A DNA stretch of 25,911 nt from an uncultured Prevotella sp. (lineage in GTDB: Bacteria; Bacteroidota; Bacteroidia; Bacteroidales; Bacteroidaceae): positions 1 to 25,911 of the forward strand of contig UQKO01000036.1 in NCBI GenBank assembly GCA_900541575.1. Direction: 5' to 3'. Under the pieces are notes generated by a model. The model was not told the origin of the DNA, searched no databases, and saw nothing but the letters and a program-made list of their open reading frames with translations. A program made the translations under genes and the position numbers. Position 1 is the stretch's first letter. The number at the start of each line of letters is the position of its first letter. Shown piece by piece: positions 1-8,541 of this stretch.

Positions 1-98
1 AGACATAAAGTTCTTCATGTTTAGAATAGCTACTCAATATGCATGATATGAGCAAACCTCTTTTTACCATCATACCAACCGGAAATATCCGCTGATCC
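1..98 (+). repeat. Left copy of terminal inverted repeat
   Basis: Positions 1-98 are the reverse complement of 25814-25911 with a single mismatch (A at 56 here, G on the corresponding strand of the right copy). Identity stops at position 99. The first 55 bases are exact. The repeat starts precisely at the window edge on both sides, so it probably continues outside the window. No complete gene lies within it. Read on minus, an open frame runs through it and stops at TAG (49-47). It may be the inner end of an insertion sequence or other interspersed repeat, but no transposase is visible. Confidence 0.9.
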
Positions 99-199
99 CA
101 GATTACTGATAGTCATGTGGTGTTCCAAAACGATGACAACTATCTTGGCATAATGTTTGAAAACATATTGAAATAGCTGTCTTTTTACTCATATCACTT

Positions 200-241
200 C
201 GCCCATAGTTTTGCAGAAACTAATTTGCAAAACTATGGGCG
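200..241. repeat. Perfect 16-bp palindrome with 10-nt loop
   Basis: Arms 200-215 and 226-241 are exact reverse complements (arm starts CGCCCATAG), separated by a 10-nt loop. Neither side is followed by a convincing T-run, so it is not a classical intrinsic terminator. It lies between the terminator of the structured RNA and the left inverted repeat. It could be a mobile-element hairpin end, a REP-like palindrome or a processed RNA structure. Confidence 0.75.
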
Positions 242-276
242 ATTTCAATCCTTACTCTTTTTCTGCTTATCGACAT

Positions 277-299
277 AAAAAAAAGGGCTCTCGCCCTTT
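277..299 (-). terminator. Intrinsic terminator of the structured RNA
   Basis: Arms 282-288 and 293-299 form a 7-bp AAAGGGC/GCCCTTT stem with a 4-nt loop (GAGA in the RNA). On minus it is followed by eight U residues (A-run 277-284 on plus), a textbook rho-independent terminator for transcription coming from the right. Confidence 0.8.
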
Positions 300-557
300 C
301 TCATCTTTGTGGGCACGACGATTGTTATCGCGTCCACCGGCTCTTTCGAGCCATCCATCTAACAGTTACCTTTCTACAAATCTTTTTACCTAATCTTTTA
401 GGTTGTTACCTATAAAAACTAATCTTTTACCTTATCGCTCTCTTCACGAGAGTAAATTGGGACTAATACCATAATCAGCGTGGCTCTTCACAGAGCGATT
501 ATGAGTAATCCGTAGATTGACGTTCTCCGTCTCTCCGTGGAATTTCTTATCTGATTA
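277..557 (-). ncRNA. Candidate structured non-coding RNA, about 280 nt
   Basis: This is a complete transcription unit on minus: a Bacteroidetes promoter just upstream (564-595) and an intrinsic terminator at the end. No ORF with a credible start fills it. The RNA predicts many local hairpins. Pairs are 505-510/553-558 with 514-517/549-552; 470-476/497-503 enclosing 483-487/492-496 with a GUGA loop; 438-442/448-452 with a GUGAA loop; 388-393/398-403; 339-343/348-352 with a GAAA loop; 309-312/334-337 with inner 319-322/327-330; and the terminator with a GAGA loop. Between hairpins lies an A/U-rich stretch with four AGGUAA motifs at regular spacing. I do not see the signature motifs of tmRNA, RNase P RNA or SRP RNA, and it lacks the single long rod of 6S RNA. 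The function is unknown. It could be a trans-acting RNA, or a leader whose downstream gene was lost. Confidence 0.6.
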
Positions 558-563
558 CGAGTG

Positions 564-595
564 CAAAGTTAGTGTCTCTGCATGAAACGTGCAAA
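564..595 (-). promoter_or_regulatory. Bacteroidetes-type promoter of the structured RNA
   Basis: On minus, a -7 box TAACTTTG (564-571) is preceded 20 nt upstream by TTTG (592-595), matching the TTTG-N19..21-TAnnTTTG consensus. Expected initiation is around 555-557, just before the first predicted stem of the RNA. Confidence 0.75.
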
Positions 596-778
596 TATTC
601 CAACCAAAGACACACTTACATTAGTAAAGTTTGAGATTATAGGCTTTATTTTGTCACCTAATGTTTTTAATTTTATAGTTTACGAGAAAATGAAGAAACA
701 ATACATCTCCCACCCCAATGTTCCCTATGACCTTTATCAGCTCCAATATATAAGGATTACTTGTATGCAACTTGTCTT
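580..778. other. Gap with no recognised feature
   Basis: This stretch lies between the structured-RNA promoter and the fic relic. It is A/T-rich, with no convincing ORF, terminator or repeat that I could see. Confidence 0.4.
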
Positions 779-1349
779 TTACTTGTGGGGTTCGACCTGA
801 ACTTGCGGGGAATTTGTGGTTTTGTCCAATTGTGGCTGTACTTTCCATTCATCCGTTGCATGAATATGTAGGTAACAATTGCGCAAGTCCCATTTTTCGC
901 CCAACAACAGATGTCGGAAGAAATGTTCCAAATACACAGAGGTGTAATCAATTCCTTTTATGGCGTTCTTGTAATTTGCACGAACCAAGGCATTGCGGAA
1001 ATACCATGAGTGTCGAGCAAAAAGACTATTGTCTATCTTGAAACCTATAGAGCGTAGGTAGAGAATTGTGAATACTGCCGTTGTATGAGTATTACCTTCG
1101 CAGAAAGCGTGAATTTGCCACAGACTGGAAACAAACCGCGTGATGTGCTCCACCATGGTGTCAGTTGATATTTCCTTATAGTTAAACTCCTTCTCTTGAG
1201 TGATATCATAGCCTATTGCTCTTCTCAAATCCTCCCAGTTTAGATAGTTTATAACTATCAAGGATGTGAAGATAGTGCGTCGGCAAGTAATCTTTCTGCA
1301 TCGAAAAGTGCTCTGAACAGACAAAGCGAAGTTCTTCATCATGTTTCAT
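779..1349 (-). pseudogene. Fic-family protein relic, frameshifted and motif-degenerate
   Basis: The 779-1342 frame carries a Fic domain core: WEDLRRAIGYDI (about residues 36-47), the catalytic-loop region HAFCEGNTHTT (78-88), then YLRSIGF and WYFRNALVRANY, typical of Bacteroidetes Fic proteins. Fic enzymes usually transfer AMP from ATP to a protein hydroxyl using HxFx(D/E)GNxR. Here the catalytic His, Phe, Glu, Gly and Asn remain, but the phosphate-contacting Arg is His, the usual Pro is Ala and a Gly is Cys. The N-terminal part makes sense only in another frame: from ATG at 1349 the frame reads MKHDEELRFVCSEHF then YLPTHYLHILDSYKLS, and must shift near 1225-1245 to join the Fic core. The rest of the usual N-terminus (about 300-aa full length) is absent. 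I read it as a decaying gene; a real short variant starting at 1342 is less likely. Confidence 0.65.
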
Positions 1350-1510
1350 ACAACATGATAGAGAACCTCGCTTTTCATTGAAGAGAATATGAGCCTTGTG
1401 AGATCCAAAGGATTTGGCTTATACAAGGTATATCGCGTGCAACGATTTGCTTGATGAGCCTTAGGATTAAGAACAAATGCATACTGCCCAAATAGCAAAC
1501 GTTTTTGAAT

Positions 1511-1549
1511 AAAAACTCCGCATGGCGAGCACCTTTGCTTGCTATGCGG
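1511..1549 (-). terminator. Terminator of the winged-helix gene
   Basis: On minus, downstream of the stop at 1567, a stem formed by 1518-1523 and 1544-1549 (CCGCAT/ATGCGG), extended by imperfect inner pairs, is followed two bases later by five U residues (A-run 1511-1515 on plus). It separates the winged-helix gene from the fic relic. Confidence 0.65.
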
Positions 1550-1566
1550 ATTAAACTTGTAGAGAA

Positions 1567-1770
1567 TTACTTCAAGGAAACAGTAATTTCCTTCTCTCCC
1601 TCGGTAATGTTGAGCTTACCTTCACGAAGCAACCAACCTAGACCCAAGAACAAATCTTTGTCAGAACGAGTCTTGATGGCCTTTTTGATTTCTTTACCTG
1701 TAAGTTCACCAGCCTCATTGAGGGCTTCCCAAATCTTACCAGCGAGTTCACCAGCTTTTTCTTCGAACAT
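1567..1770 (-). CDS. Winged helix-turn-helix domain protein (67 aa)
   Basis: This is a 67-residue protein consisting of little more than one winged-helix domain. The N-terminus MFEEKAGELAGKIWEALNEA forms helix 1, LTGKEIKKAIK the second helix, SDKDLFLGLGWLLREGKL the recognition helix region, and the C-terminal ITEGEKEITVSL the wing. I recognise it as a small conserved Bacteroidales wHTH family, often expressed monocistronically. The family's DNA target is unknown to me. The gene has its own promoter (1835-1865) and terminator (1511-1549), so it is an independent unit. The start is fixed by the family N-terminus. It is probably a DNA-binding or protein-interaction module; its role is inferred from fold only. 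Confidence 0.85.
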   Translation of the reverse strand: MFEEKAGELAGKIWEALNEAGELTGKEIKKAIKTRSDKDLFLGLGWLLREGKLNITEGEKEITVSLK

Positions 1771-1834
1771 ACTTTAATATCTTTTAGTTAGACATTTGTA
1801 TCACAGGACGGTTGTTAACATCCCTAAACGTTGA

Positions 1835-1865
1835 CAAAGGTACATAATATTTTGTATTATACGAA
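1835..1865 (-). promoter_or_regulatory. Promoter of the winged-helix gene
   Basis: On minus, -7 box TACCTTTG (1835-1842) matches TAnnTTTG. A TTCG near-match to the -33 TTTG lies at 1862-1865 after a 19-nt spacer. This implies a leader of about 55 nt before the ATG at 1770. Confidence 0.6.
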
Positions 1866-2076
1866 TTTTTGCTTTGAAAATCAATATATTTTGAACTTTA
1901 ACAAGAATTTCTGCTATTTACGTTTCGCAAACTACGATATAAATGGAGATAATTTTATTGGTCAGCTCAGAAATTATTGCGAAATTAGCCACGATTTGAG
2001 TTTTGGGGGTAATGATTCATTTGATTATTATCACCATTAGGCCACACTTTTTCTTTCATCTAAGAGATTTCACACA

Positions 2077-5000
2077 ATGAGTCTTATTGTATATAATGCG
2101 TCTGCAGGTTCGGGCAAGACTTTTACACTTGCAAAAAAATACATCAGCATGGCCGTGCAAAGCGGCAAGCCGAGTGGTTACTCCAACATTTTGGCCGTGA
2201 CTTTTACCAATAAAGCCACAGCTGAGATGAAAGGAAGAATTTTGAGCTTTCTCTATAGCGTATCGGAGAAAGAGTTTGACACACAGTTTTTTAAGCAACT
2301 AAGAGAAGATATTAACAAAGGACTGAAACTTGCAGGCCATGCCCCTATCAGCGATGAAACCATTGCAGAGCGCGCCAAATCCTTGCTCTATGCAATGATG
2401 AAGGATTACGACCGTTTCCGAGTGGAAACAATTGACTCTTTCTTTCAATCATTGCTGACCAATCTTGCTCATGAGTTGAGACTTCCTCGTGGTTTTCGCG
2501 TAGATTTGGACGATGCTACCACAATTGCAGAAGCAATTGATAGCCTGTTTGCCAATATCAATGAAAGCGGAAATCAGCCTTTGCTCAATCGCATCACATC
2601 TTATATCGAGCACAATATTGACGATGACCAAAAATGGAATATCATCAAAGGCCTCACTCAATTTGCTCAAAGCAATCTCTTCAGTGACGGAAATGCCAAC
2701 TTTGAGAAATGGGTTGAAAGCTGCATTAAGAGCCATAATGGGGAAGACTGGAATAAGAATATGGAAGCCTTTTATAAGGAAATAGGTGCTTATTATAAAG
2801 AGCTTCGAGAGATTAAAAATGGTATAGAAGAGAAAGTTCTTGAAACGGTAAAAGAATTAGACGAATTGCTTATACTCGCTCAGAACACCACACTCAATGA
2901 AAGGAAAATAGGCTATGTCAAAACGCTATCCCAAAATATCAAGAATAGCATTTTCTTGACAGCTGCACCCTCACAAGCAGTCATGAAGATTGCCAATGAT
3001 CATGAGGAATTGTTTGGAAAAGAAAAGCATCAAAGCGAGGAAGCGCAACAGCTTGCTCGCAAAATCTCAGACATCATACATCAGCTAATATACGAGCTGA
3101 GTAATGAGGATAAAAGATATTTTACAGTCTCCCTTATTCTAGAAAATCTTGACGATGTATGTCTGCTCGGAGCGATTAGTCATGAGGTCAATCGTATCAC
3201 ACATGAGAAAGGAACTTCCTTGCTCAGCACTACTCCTAAGTTTTTTTGCGACATTGTGCAGAAAGACGACTCTTCTTTTGTGTTCGAAAGAAGTGGAACA
3301 ACATTCCATCATGTTATGATTGATGAATTTCAAGACACATCGAGAATGCAATGGAACAATTTCCAAAAGTTGCTGATTGAAACACAAGCCGAAGGCAATG
3401 AAAGCATGCTCGTGGGCGATGTGAAGCAAAGTATCTATGGTTGGCGTGGAGGAGACTGGAAAATTCTAGGAAAGGACATTTGGGCAAAGAAGTATCATGC
3501 CCAACGCGAGCCATTGAGCACGAACTATCGTAGTCTTTCTAACATCGTAAGATTCAACAACGCATTCTTTGTACGTGCGGCACGATTGCTTGACAACGAG
3601 GAAGTAGAAGATATTACGCCCTTCGGCACGCAGGAACAGGACGAAATGCTCAAGCAACTCATCAAAGAATCGAGCGAAACCGAGAACAATCTCTTTGCTA
3701 ATATCTATAAGGATGTGGTGCAGACGCCCAATTCTGACGGAAAACAAGAGAATGGCTATATACGCATTCAGACTTTCGACAAAGAAGAACCCGATGATAC
3801 TGCAATCGAAGCCCTTTATGAGCAAATTGTAGCACTTCATGATGCGCCCTACAAAATCCCATACGACAAAATGATGATTCTCGTGCGCAAGAAAGAAGAG
3901 TGTAAGAAAATTCTCGACTATTTCAACTTGCATCATGCTGGATGTGACTGCATGCCCACTTCCGATGAGGCTCTGCTCTACACCTCATCAAGCCAAACCA
4001 TGACACTTGTCTATGCTCTCAAATGCTTAAACGACTCTTCTGATAAGATTTCTCAATGCATGCTTGAGCGCTATGTGAATGAATCCTGCCTGTCAAATGA
4101 GGAGCGAGTAAAAGTGCTTGCTGACTTCCGAGCAATCATTGAAAATTCGGAAACAAAGCAGATGTGGAAACAAATGCCCTTATATAAGCTTTGCAGAGAT
4201 CTTATAGAACTCTTCCGCTTCGAAGAAATTGATGCTGCATCGGATCAAAAGCAATCGTCGTATCTATTCAATTTCATGGATGCCGTCACGCAATACCTAG
4301 AGTTGAACCCATCAGACCTAAATGCATTCATTGATTTTTGGGACACTTCGCTTATCAATAAATCTATCTCTGCAGGGTTAAAAGGGAAGCCCTATATTAC
4401 AACCATCCATAAATCGAAAGGACTAGAAGGTCATACCATCTTCATTCCTTTTGCAGCGTTTCGCCTAGAAAGAGATTCTTCCAACAGCTACATGTGGTGT
4501 GACATACGCAACATTGAGACAACTGATTCTGCTATCGCTAACGAAGTTTCAAAAGTGCCCGTAGTTCCTATCAAGACATTCGCGAGCAAGAAAGTGGAGA
4601 AGTCTATATTCTATGACGATTACGAAGAAAATCATCTACAGCAACGCATTGAAAACGTGAATGCACTCTATGTAGCGTTTACGCGTGCAAGATGCAATCT
4701 ATTTATATGGGCCAAAAGTCCTACCACGAAGAAAAATTCTGGTACATTCTTGAGCAATTCATTCCATTTAATAGACTCCTTTGTGGATGGTAATGGCGGA
4801 GAAATACGGCCCACAGAAAAGGAATGGGGAGAGATTGTTCCCTATCATGACAAGGTAGGCTCAGATGAAGGAAAGTGCCAAGACGAGACAGTTACTCAAG
4901 CCATGCAGAACCCCTTTGAAGAACGGACTTATCCTTCGCAGGCCATCCAAATGAAATCGGGACATTTGCAGACTGTAAGTTTCCGCCAATCAAACAAAGC

Positions 5001-5514
5001 ACAAGAATTTATCGATACTTCATCCGATTCACTTACCGAGACAGAAAAAAAGAAACTTGAATATCTCACGCGCGGTTTGCTCTACCACAAACTATTCTCA
5101 TACATTCAGAGACGAGAGGACGTGGATGCGGCCATCGACCGACTTATCAACGAAGACCACGTCATCCTACCTAACAGGCGAGAAGAACTCCACGATTATG
5201 TGGAGAATCACATGAAGGAGAACAAACATACCGAAGAATGGTTTGGCGGCAATTACAAAATCTATAATGAATACAATATCCTTACGGAAGAAGAAGGAAA
5301 GATTGTAGAATACCGCCCTGATCGCGTAATGGAATACGACGACAAGGTGGTCGTGGTAGATTACAAGTTTGGAAAAGAGGACAAGAAGCACAAGACTCAA
5401 GTAACAAACTATATGAATCACCTAAACTCTATATTCCCTAGCAAACGCATAGAAGGCTATCTGTGGTATGTCGACAATAACAAGGTTGAGCCTGTTTCCA
5501 TGACGCTATACTAA
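2077..5514 (+). CDS. addA: AddA-like UvrD-family helicase with C-terminal PD-(D/E)XK nuclease
   Basis: This is an SF1A (UvrD/RecB-like) ATP-dependent DNA helicase fused to a nuclease, the AddA subunit expected to resect double-strand breaks for RecA-dependent repair. Walker A is ASAGSGKT (residues 8-15); motif Ia VTFTNKATAEMK follows near 41-52; Walker B/Q-motif DEFQDT starts at 416; GDVKQSIYGWRG lies at 447-458; motif V TIHKSKGLEGH at 776-786; and motif VI ALYVAFTRAR ends at 872. The C-terminal RecB-type nuclease shows D1082 (RPDRV) and the DYK triad D1095-K1097. At 1145 aa the length is normal for AddA. The start is well placed, since Walker A begins eight residues in, as is usual. The AddB-like partner follows after 88 nt on the same strand. 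I saw no clear promoter in 1843-2076. Cytoplasmic. RecB-like naming is the alternative, but the AddB partner with Fe-S cysteines favours AddA. Confidence 0.9.
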   Translation: MSLIVYNASAGSGKTFTLAKKYISMAVQSGKPSGYSNILAVTFTNKATAEMKGRILSFLYSVSEKEFDTQFFKQLREDINKGLKLAGHAPISDETIAERAKSLLYAMMKDYDRFRVETIDSFFQSLLTNLAHELRLPRGFRVDLDDATTIAEAIDSLFANINESGNQPLLNRITSYIEHNIDDDQKWNIIKGLTQFAQSNLFSDGNANFEKWVESCIKSHNGEDWNKNMEAFYKEIGAYYKELREIKNGIEEKVLETVKELDELLILAQNTTLNERKIGYVKTLSQNIKNSIFLTAAPSQAVMKIANDHEELFGKEKHQSEEAQQLARKISDIIHQLIYELSNEDKRYFTVSLILENLDDVCLLGAISHEVNRITHEKGTSLLSTTPKFFCDIVQKDDSSFVFERSGTTFHHVMIDEFQDTSRMQWNNFQKLLIETQAEGNESMLVGDVKQSIYGWRGGDWKILGKDIWAKKYHAQREPLSTNYRSLSNIVRFNNAFFVRAARLLDNEEVEDITPFGTQEQDEMLKQLIKESSETENNLFANIYKDVVQTPNSDGKQENGYIRIQTFDKEEPDDTAIEALYEQIVALHDAPYKIPYDKMMILVRKKEECKKILDYFNLHHAGCDCMPTSDEALLYTSSSQTMTLVYALKCLNDSSDKISQCMLERYVNESCLSNEERVKVLADFRAIIENSETKQMWKQMPLYKLCRDLIELFRFEEIDAASDQKQSSYLFNFMDAVTQYLELNPSDLNAFIDFWDTSLINKSISAGLKGKPYITTIHKSKGLEGHTIFIPFAAFRLERDSSNSYMWCDIRNIETTDSAIANEVSKVPVVPIKTFASKKVEKSIFYDDYEENHLQQRIENVNALYVAFTRARCNLFIWAKSPTTKKNSGTFLSNSFHLIDSFVDGNGGEIRPTEKEWGEIVPYHDKVGSDEGKCQDETVTQAMQNPFEERTYPSQAIQMKSGHLQTVSFRQSNKAQEFIDTSSDSLTETEKKKLEYLTRGLLYHKLFSYIQRREDVDAAIDRLINEDHVILPNRREELHDYVENHMKENKHTEEWFGGNYKIYNEYNILTEEEGKIVEYRPDRVMEYDDKVVVVDYKFGKEDKKHKTQVTNYMNHLNSIFPSKRIEGYLWYVDNNKVEPVSMTLY

Positions 5515-5602
5515 ATAGGAGTTCAACACTCAGTAAGCATACTTCATTTCCAATCACATCACTAGCCCTCACCAAGGCAGAGCTAGATAAGGTATCTTCA
5601 TT

Positions 5603-8506
5603 ATGACGAAATTTCTAGAAGCTGTAGCTGAATCACTAACTCAAAAGATTGGCACAGACTTACCCCATACTATCGTAATATTCCCCAATAAGAGAGCGAG
5701 CCAACAACTCAATCGTTTCTTCGTAGAGCAGAAGAAGTCCGTATGGGCGCCTCGATATATGACAATAAGTGAGCTTTTCCTATCGCTCACCAATTTGAAA
5801 CAAGACGACCCTATCAACACCGTCTGTCGAATATATCGTATCTATAAAGAACTCAACCCTCACGCCGAGAGTCTAGACTTGTTCTATGGATGGGGAGAAC
5901 GCATTTTGGCTGACTTTGACGACCTAGACAAGAATTTAGGCGACGCCCATGCCATCCTACGCGACTTAAAGGAATACCAAGAAATAGGGAATGATGAATC
6001 TCCCCTCACGGACGAACAGGTAGAGCAGATAAAGAAATTTCTCGTTGATTTCTCAAAAGAGAACGATACAGAGATTAGGAAGCGTTTTCTAGAACTTTGG
6101 AGAACGCTCTACCCTATTTACGTGCGTCTACACGAAGAGTTGCAAGCCGAAGATTTGGGCTACGAAGGCATGATATATCGCCAAGTGGTAGAGTCGCTCG
6201 AATCGGGAGACATTTCCTTTAGCGATGATATCCATAAAATTGTGTTCGTAGGATTCAATGTGCTCGACAAAGTGGAAGAACGCCTTTTTTCTCTTCTCCA
6301 AGAACGAGGAAAAGCTCTTTTCTATTGGGACTACGACGAGCATTATACGTTTTCCGACGATAGCACTATTTCCGAGGCAGGTACTTTCCTTCGCAAGAAT
6401 CTACAGGAATTTCCCAATGAATTGAAAGACAAGAGTTTATTCCGCAACCTTGGATATGAAGGGCACGGCAACTCTCCGTTCCACATTACATACATAAGTA
6501 CCGAAACGGATGCAATTCAGGCACAGTACGTGAGGAATTGGCTTCAAGACGGACATATTGACAAGCAGAAGGCATACAACACTTCCATTGTACTCTGTAA
6601 CGAGACCATGTTACAGCCAGTGCTTTACGCCTTACCTGAAAAACTCGATGAGAAGTCGGATCATAGAGATTATGAAGTCAACGTGACCAAAGGCTTCCCT
6701 ATGGGCCACACGCCCGCCTATAGCTTCATTGTCAAACTCATAGGACAACTGTCTGCATCCGCTCGCACAGCAGTGGGCAATCAGGAAAATCCTCTGCCCA
6801 AACTTTCCGCATCACCCACACAACAAGAGATGGTAAGTACACTGCTTTTCTTGCAGGAGCAAACGGAACAGAAAGCCATTGAAGCAAAACTACAAGATAG
6901 CCTGAGCGAATGGGATCGCATACTCTACACAGAAGCTTATTTTCAAGTGTACACTACGCTCAATCGCTTTATCAAGCTCATTGGCGACGGATTACTAGCC
7001 GATGCGTCTGGTGTATCCCCAATGGGCTATCATACACTGTTTAGACTTCTTATTCAGGAGCTACACAAAGTATCTATTCCATTCAAAGGCGACCCCTTCA
7101 TTGGTTTGCAAATCATGGGCGTGCTCGAAACACGTTGCTTAGACTTCGACCACATCCTTATGCTCAATGTAGGTGAAGGCATTCTACCACAAAAAGCCAC
7201 CGACGCATCTTTCATCCCATTCTTGATTCGCAAACGCTACGGGCTGACCACATTCGAACGCAAGAATGCTGTCTACGCCTATTACTTCTTCCGCCTTATA
7301 CAGCGTGCTCAGTCAGTCACGATGCTCTATAACGAGTCAACACAAGGCTCTCAGAAAGGAGAGATGTCGAGATTCATGCGAGCTATGCTCATTGACAATC
7401 AACTGAGGAGGCACATTTCACGTCGCACGCTAACAAGCTATGCTATGCCTTCTGATCCATTGCCCAACCTAGAGATTGAAACAGGAAAAGACTGGGCGGA
7501 CGAAATCAAGAAGATGTCGCCATCAAAGCTCAAAAAATACATTAAGTGTAAGCGTGCATTCTATTATGAATATATTAAAGGCATCCGCATCGAACCCACC
7601 AACGAGGGATTTATTGCTCCACGCTTCTTCGGAAACATTCTTCACAGAACGGCTCAACAGATTTATGACAAGATTGCAAGCGAAAATCATGGATTAATCA
7701 CGCAAAGCCTCATCAAGAAACACCTCAGCAGGGAGAATGAGGTAGAACTTCTTCAAATACTCAAGGAGCAATATGCCGAAGAGGAAGGAGCTGACTACAA
7801 CAAAGTGGCCGAAGCAGCTCTCTATCAGACCTTGCGCTTGCTACTTAGCTACGAAGCTGGACTTAAAGGCAACGAGGAAATTCCAGTTGAGAGTTTCAAT
7901 CTCATTGCAGGTGAATATAAGATTGACGATCAATATGGTGGAGGGCTTCGCTACAACATCGCGAGAGAAGGACTTCCCCCTGTCGAGGTGGTCATGAACG
8001 GAAGTATCGACCGCTTAGACGTGGCTCATCTAGAAGATGGAAGCCAATGCTTGCGTGTTATCGACTATAAGACAGGCGGAAACGCTGTAGGACTAAAGTC
8101 GAGGACTAAGGGAAGAGGCAAAGACCAAGTCACAACAGAAGCCTTAGACACGCTATTTCAGGAAATGAGCGACAATCAGCCAGCCAACGAGTTGCAAACG
8201 CTTATTTATTGTCTGATAGCCTACAAAGACCCTCAACTCCGCAAATACCACAATCTTCCCATCCGTCCTGCGCTCTATTATATCCAGCACATGACGAGAA
8301 AAGACTTCAATCCTTACTTGGCAACCGATGATGGTTTTCTCACAGACTTCCGCACCATTGCTATTGAGTTTGAAGAAAGACTGAAGACCATCTTGAAAGA
8401 GATGCTCGACCCTAACAATCCTTTTGAAAAATGCGAAAAAAGCAAGAAGAAGGATGGTTGCAAATTTTGCGACTATAAGGAACTTTGCATAAACGACGAT
8501 GAGTAA
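5603..8506 (+). CDS. addB: AddB-like PD-(D/E)XK nuclease with Fe-S cysteine cluster
   Basis: This is the second subunit of the AddAB-type resection complex. The N-terminal half resembles a helicase fold but lacks a functional Walker A: the position is occupied by IVIFPNKRASQQLNRFF (about 24-40), typical of inactivated Bacteroidetes AddB. The C-terminal nuclease has D803 in SIDRLD and the D821-Y-K823 catalytic pair in VIDYKTGG. Four cysteines fit the AddB iron-sulfur staple: C649 (KKYIKCKRAF) and the C-terminal C953-x2-C956-x5-C962. The cluster typically pins the nuclease domain together. 967 aa is within the family range. The gene lies immediately downstream of addA on the same strand and ends 35 nt before the PEP-binding protein, suggesting one operon. 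Database names may read PD-(D/E)XK nuclease family protein. Confidence 0.87.
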   Translation: MTKFLEAVAESLTQKIGTDLPHTIVIFPNKRASQQLNRFFVEQKKSVWAPRYMTISELFLSLTNLKQDDPINTVCRIYRIYKELNPHAESLDLFYGWGERILADFDDLDKNLGDAHAILRDLKEYQEIGNDESPLTDEQVEQIKKFLVDFSKENDTEIRKRFLELWRTLYPIYVRLHEELQAEDLGYEGMIYRQVVESLESGDISFSDDIHKIVFVGFNVLDKVEERLFSLLQERGKALFYWDYDEHYTFSDDSTISEAGTFLRKNLQEFPNELKDKSLFRNLGYEGHGNSPFHITYISTETDAIQAQYVRNWLQDGHIDKQKAYNTSIVLCNETMLQPVLYALPEKLDEKSDHRDYEVNVTKGFPMGHTPAYSFIVKLIGQLSASARTAVGNQENPLPKLSASPTQQEMVSTLLFLQEQTEQKAIEAKLQDSLSEWDRILYTEAYFQVYTTLNRFIKLIGDGLLADASGVSPMGYHTLFRLLIQELHKVSIPFKGDPFIGLQIMGVLETRCLDFDHILMLNVGEGILPQKATDASFIPFLIRKRYGLTTFERKNAVYAYYFFRLIQRAQSVTMLYNESTQGSQKGEMSRFMRAMLIDNQLRRHISRRTLTSYAMPSDPLPNLEIETGKDWADEIKKMSPSKLKKYIKCKRAFYYEYIKGIRIEPTNEGFIAPRFFGNILHRTAQQIYDKIASENHGLITQSLIKKHLSRENEVELLQILKEQYAEEEGADYNKVAEAALYQTLRLLLSYEAGLKGNEEIPVESFNLIAGEYKIDDQYGGGLRYNIAREGLPPVEVVMNGSIDRLDVAHLEDGSQCLRVIDYKTGGNAVGLKSRTKGRGKDQVTTEALDTLFQEMSDNQPANELQTLIYCLIAYKDPQLRKYHNLPIRPALYYIQHMTRKDFNPYLATDDGFLTDFRTIAIEFEERLKTILKEMLDPNNPFEKCEKSKKKDGCKFCDYKELCINDDE

Positions 8507-8541
8507 GTTCTCCTTCATACAAAAAGATACTCTTTCCCACC

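Noticed and set aside
105..192. Short minus ORF starting MSKKTAISICFQ (29 aa)
   Set aside because: It is too short, has no ribosome site or family, and a competing frame overlaps it. It could only be a remnant.
277..557. tmRNA, RNase P or SRP RNA
   Set aside because: The conserved core sequences of these RNAs were not found in the unit.
1350..1566. Open minus-strand frame reading LLFGQYAFVLNPKAHQANRC and on
   Set aside because: It has no credible start, overlaps the winged-helix gene terminator and matches no family I know. It may be chance, or a further piece of fic decay.
3466..3936. 156-aa minus ORF inside addA
   Set aside because: It is a shadow of a strongly supported gene on the other strand, with a Phe/His/Leu-rich composition typical of antisense frames.
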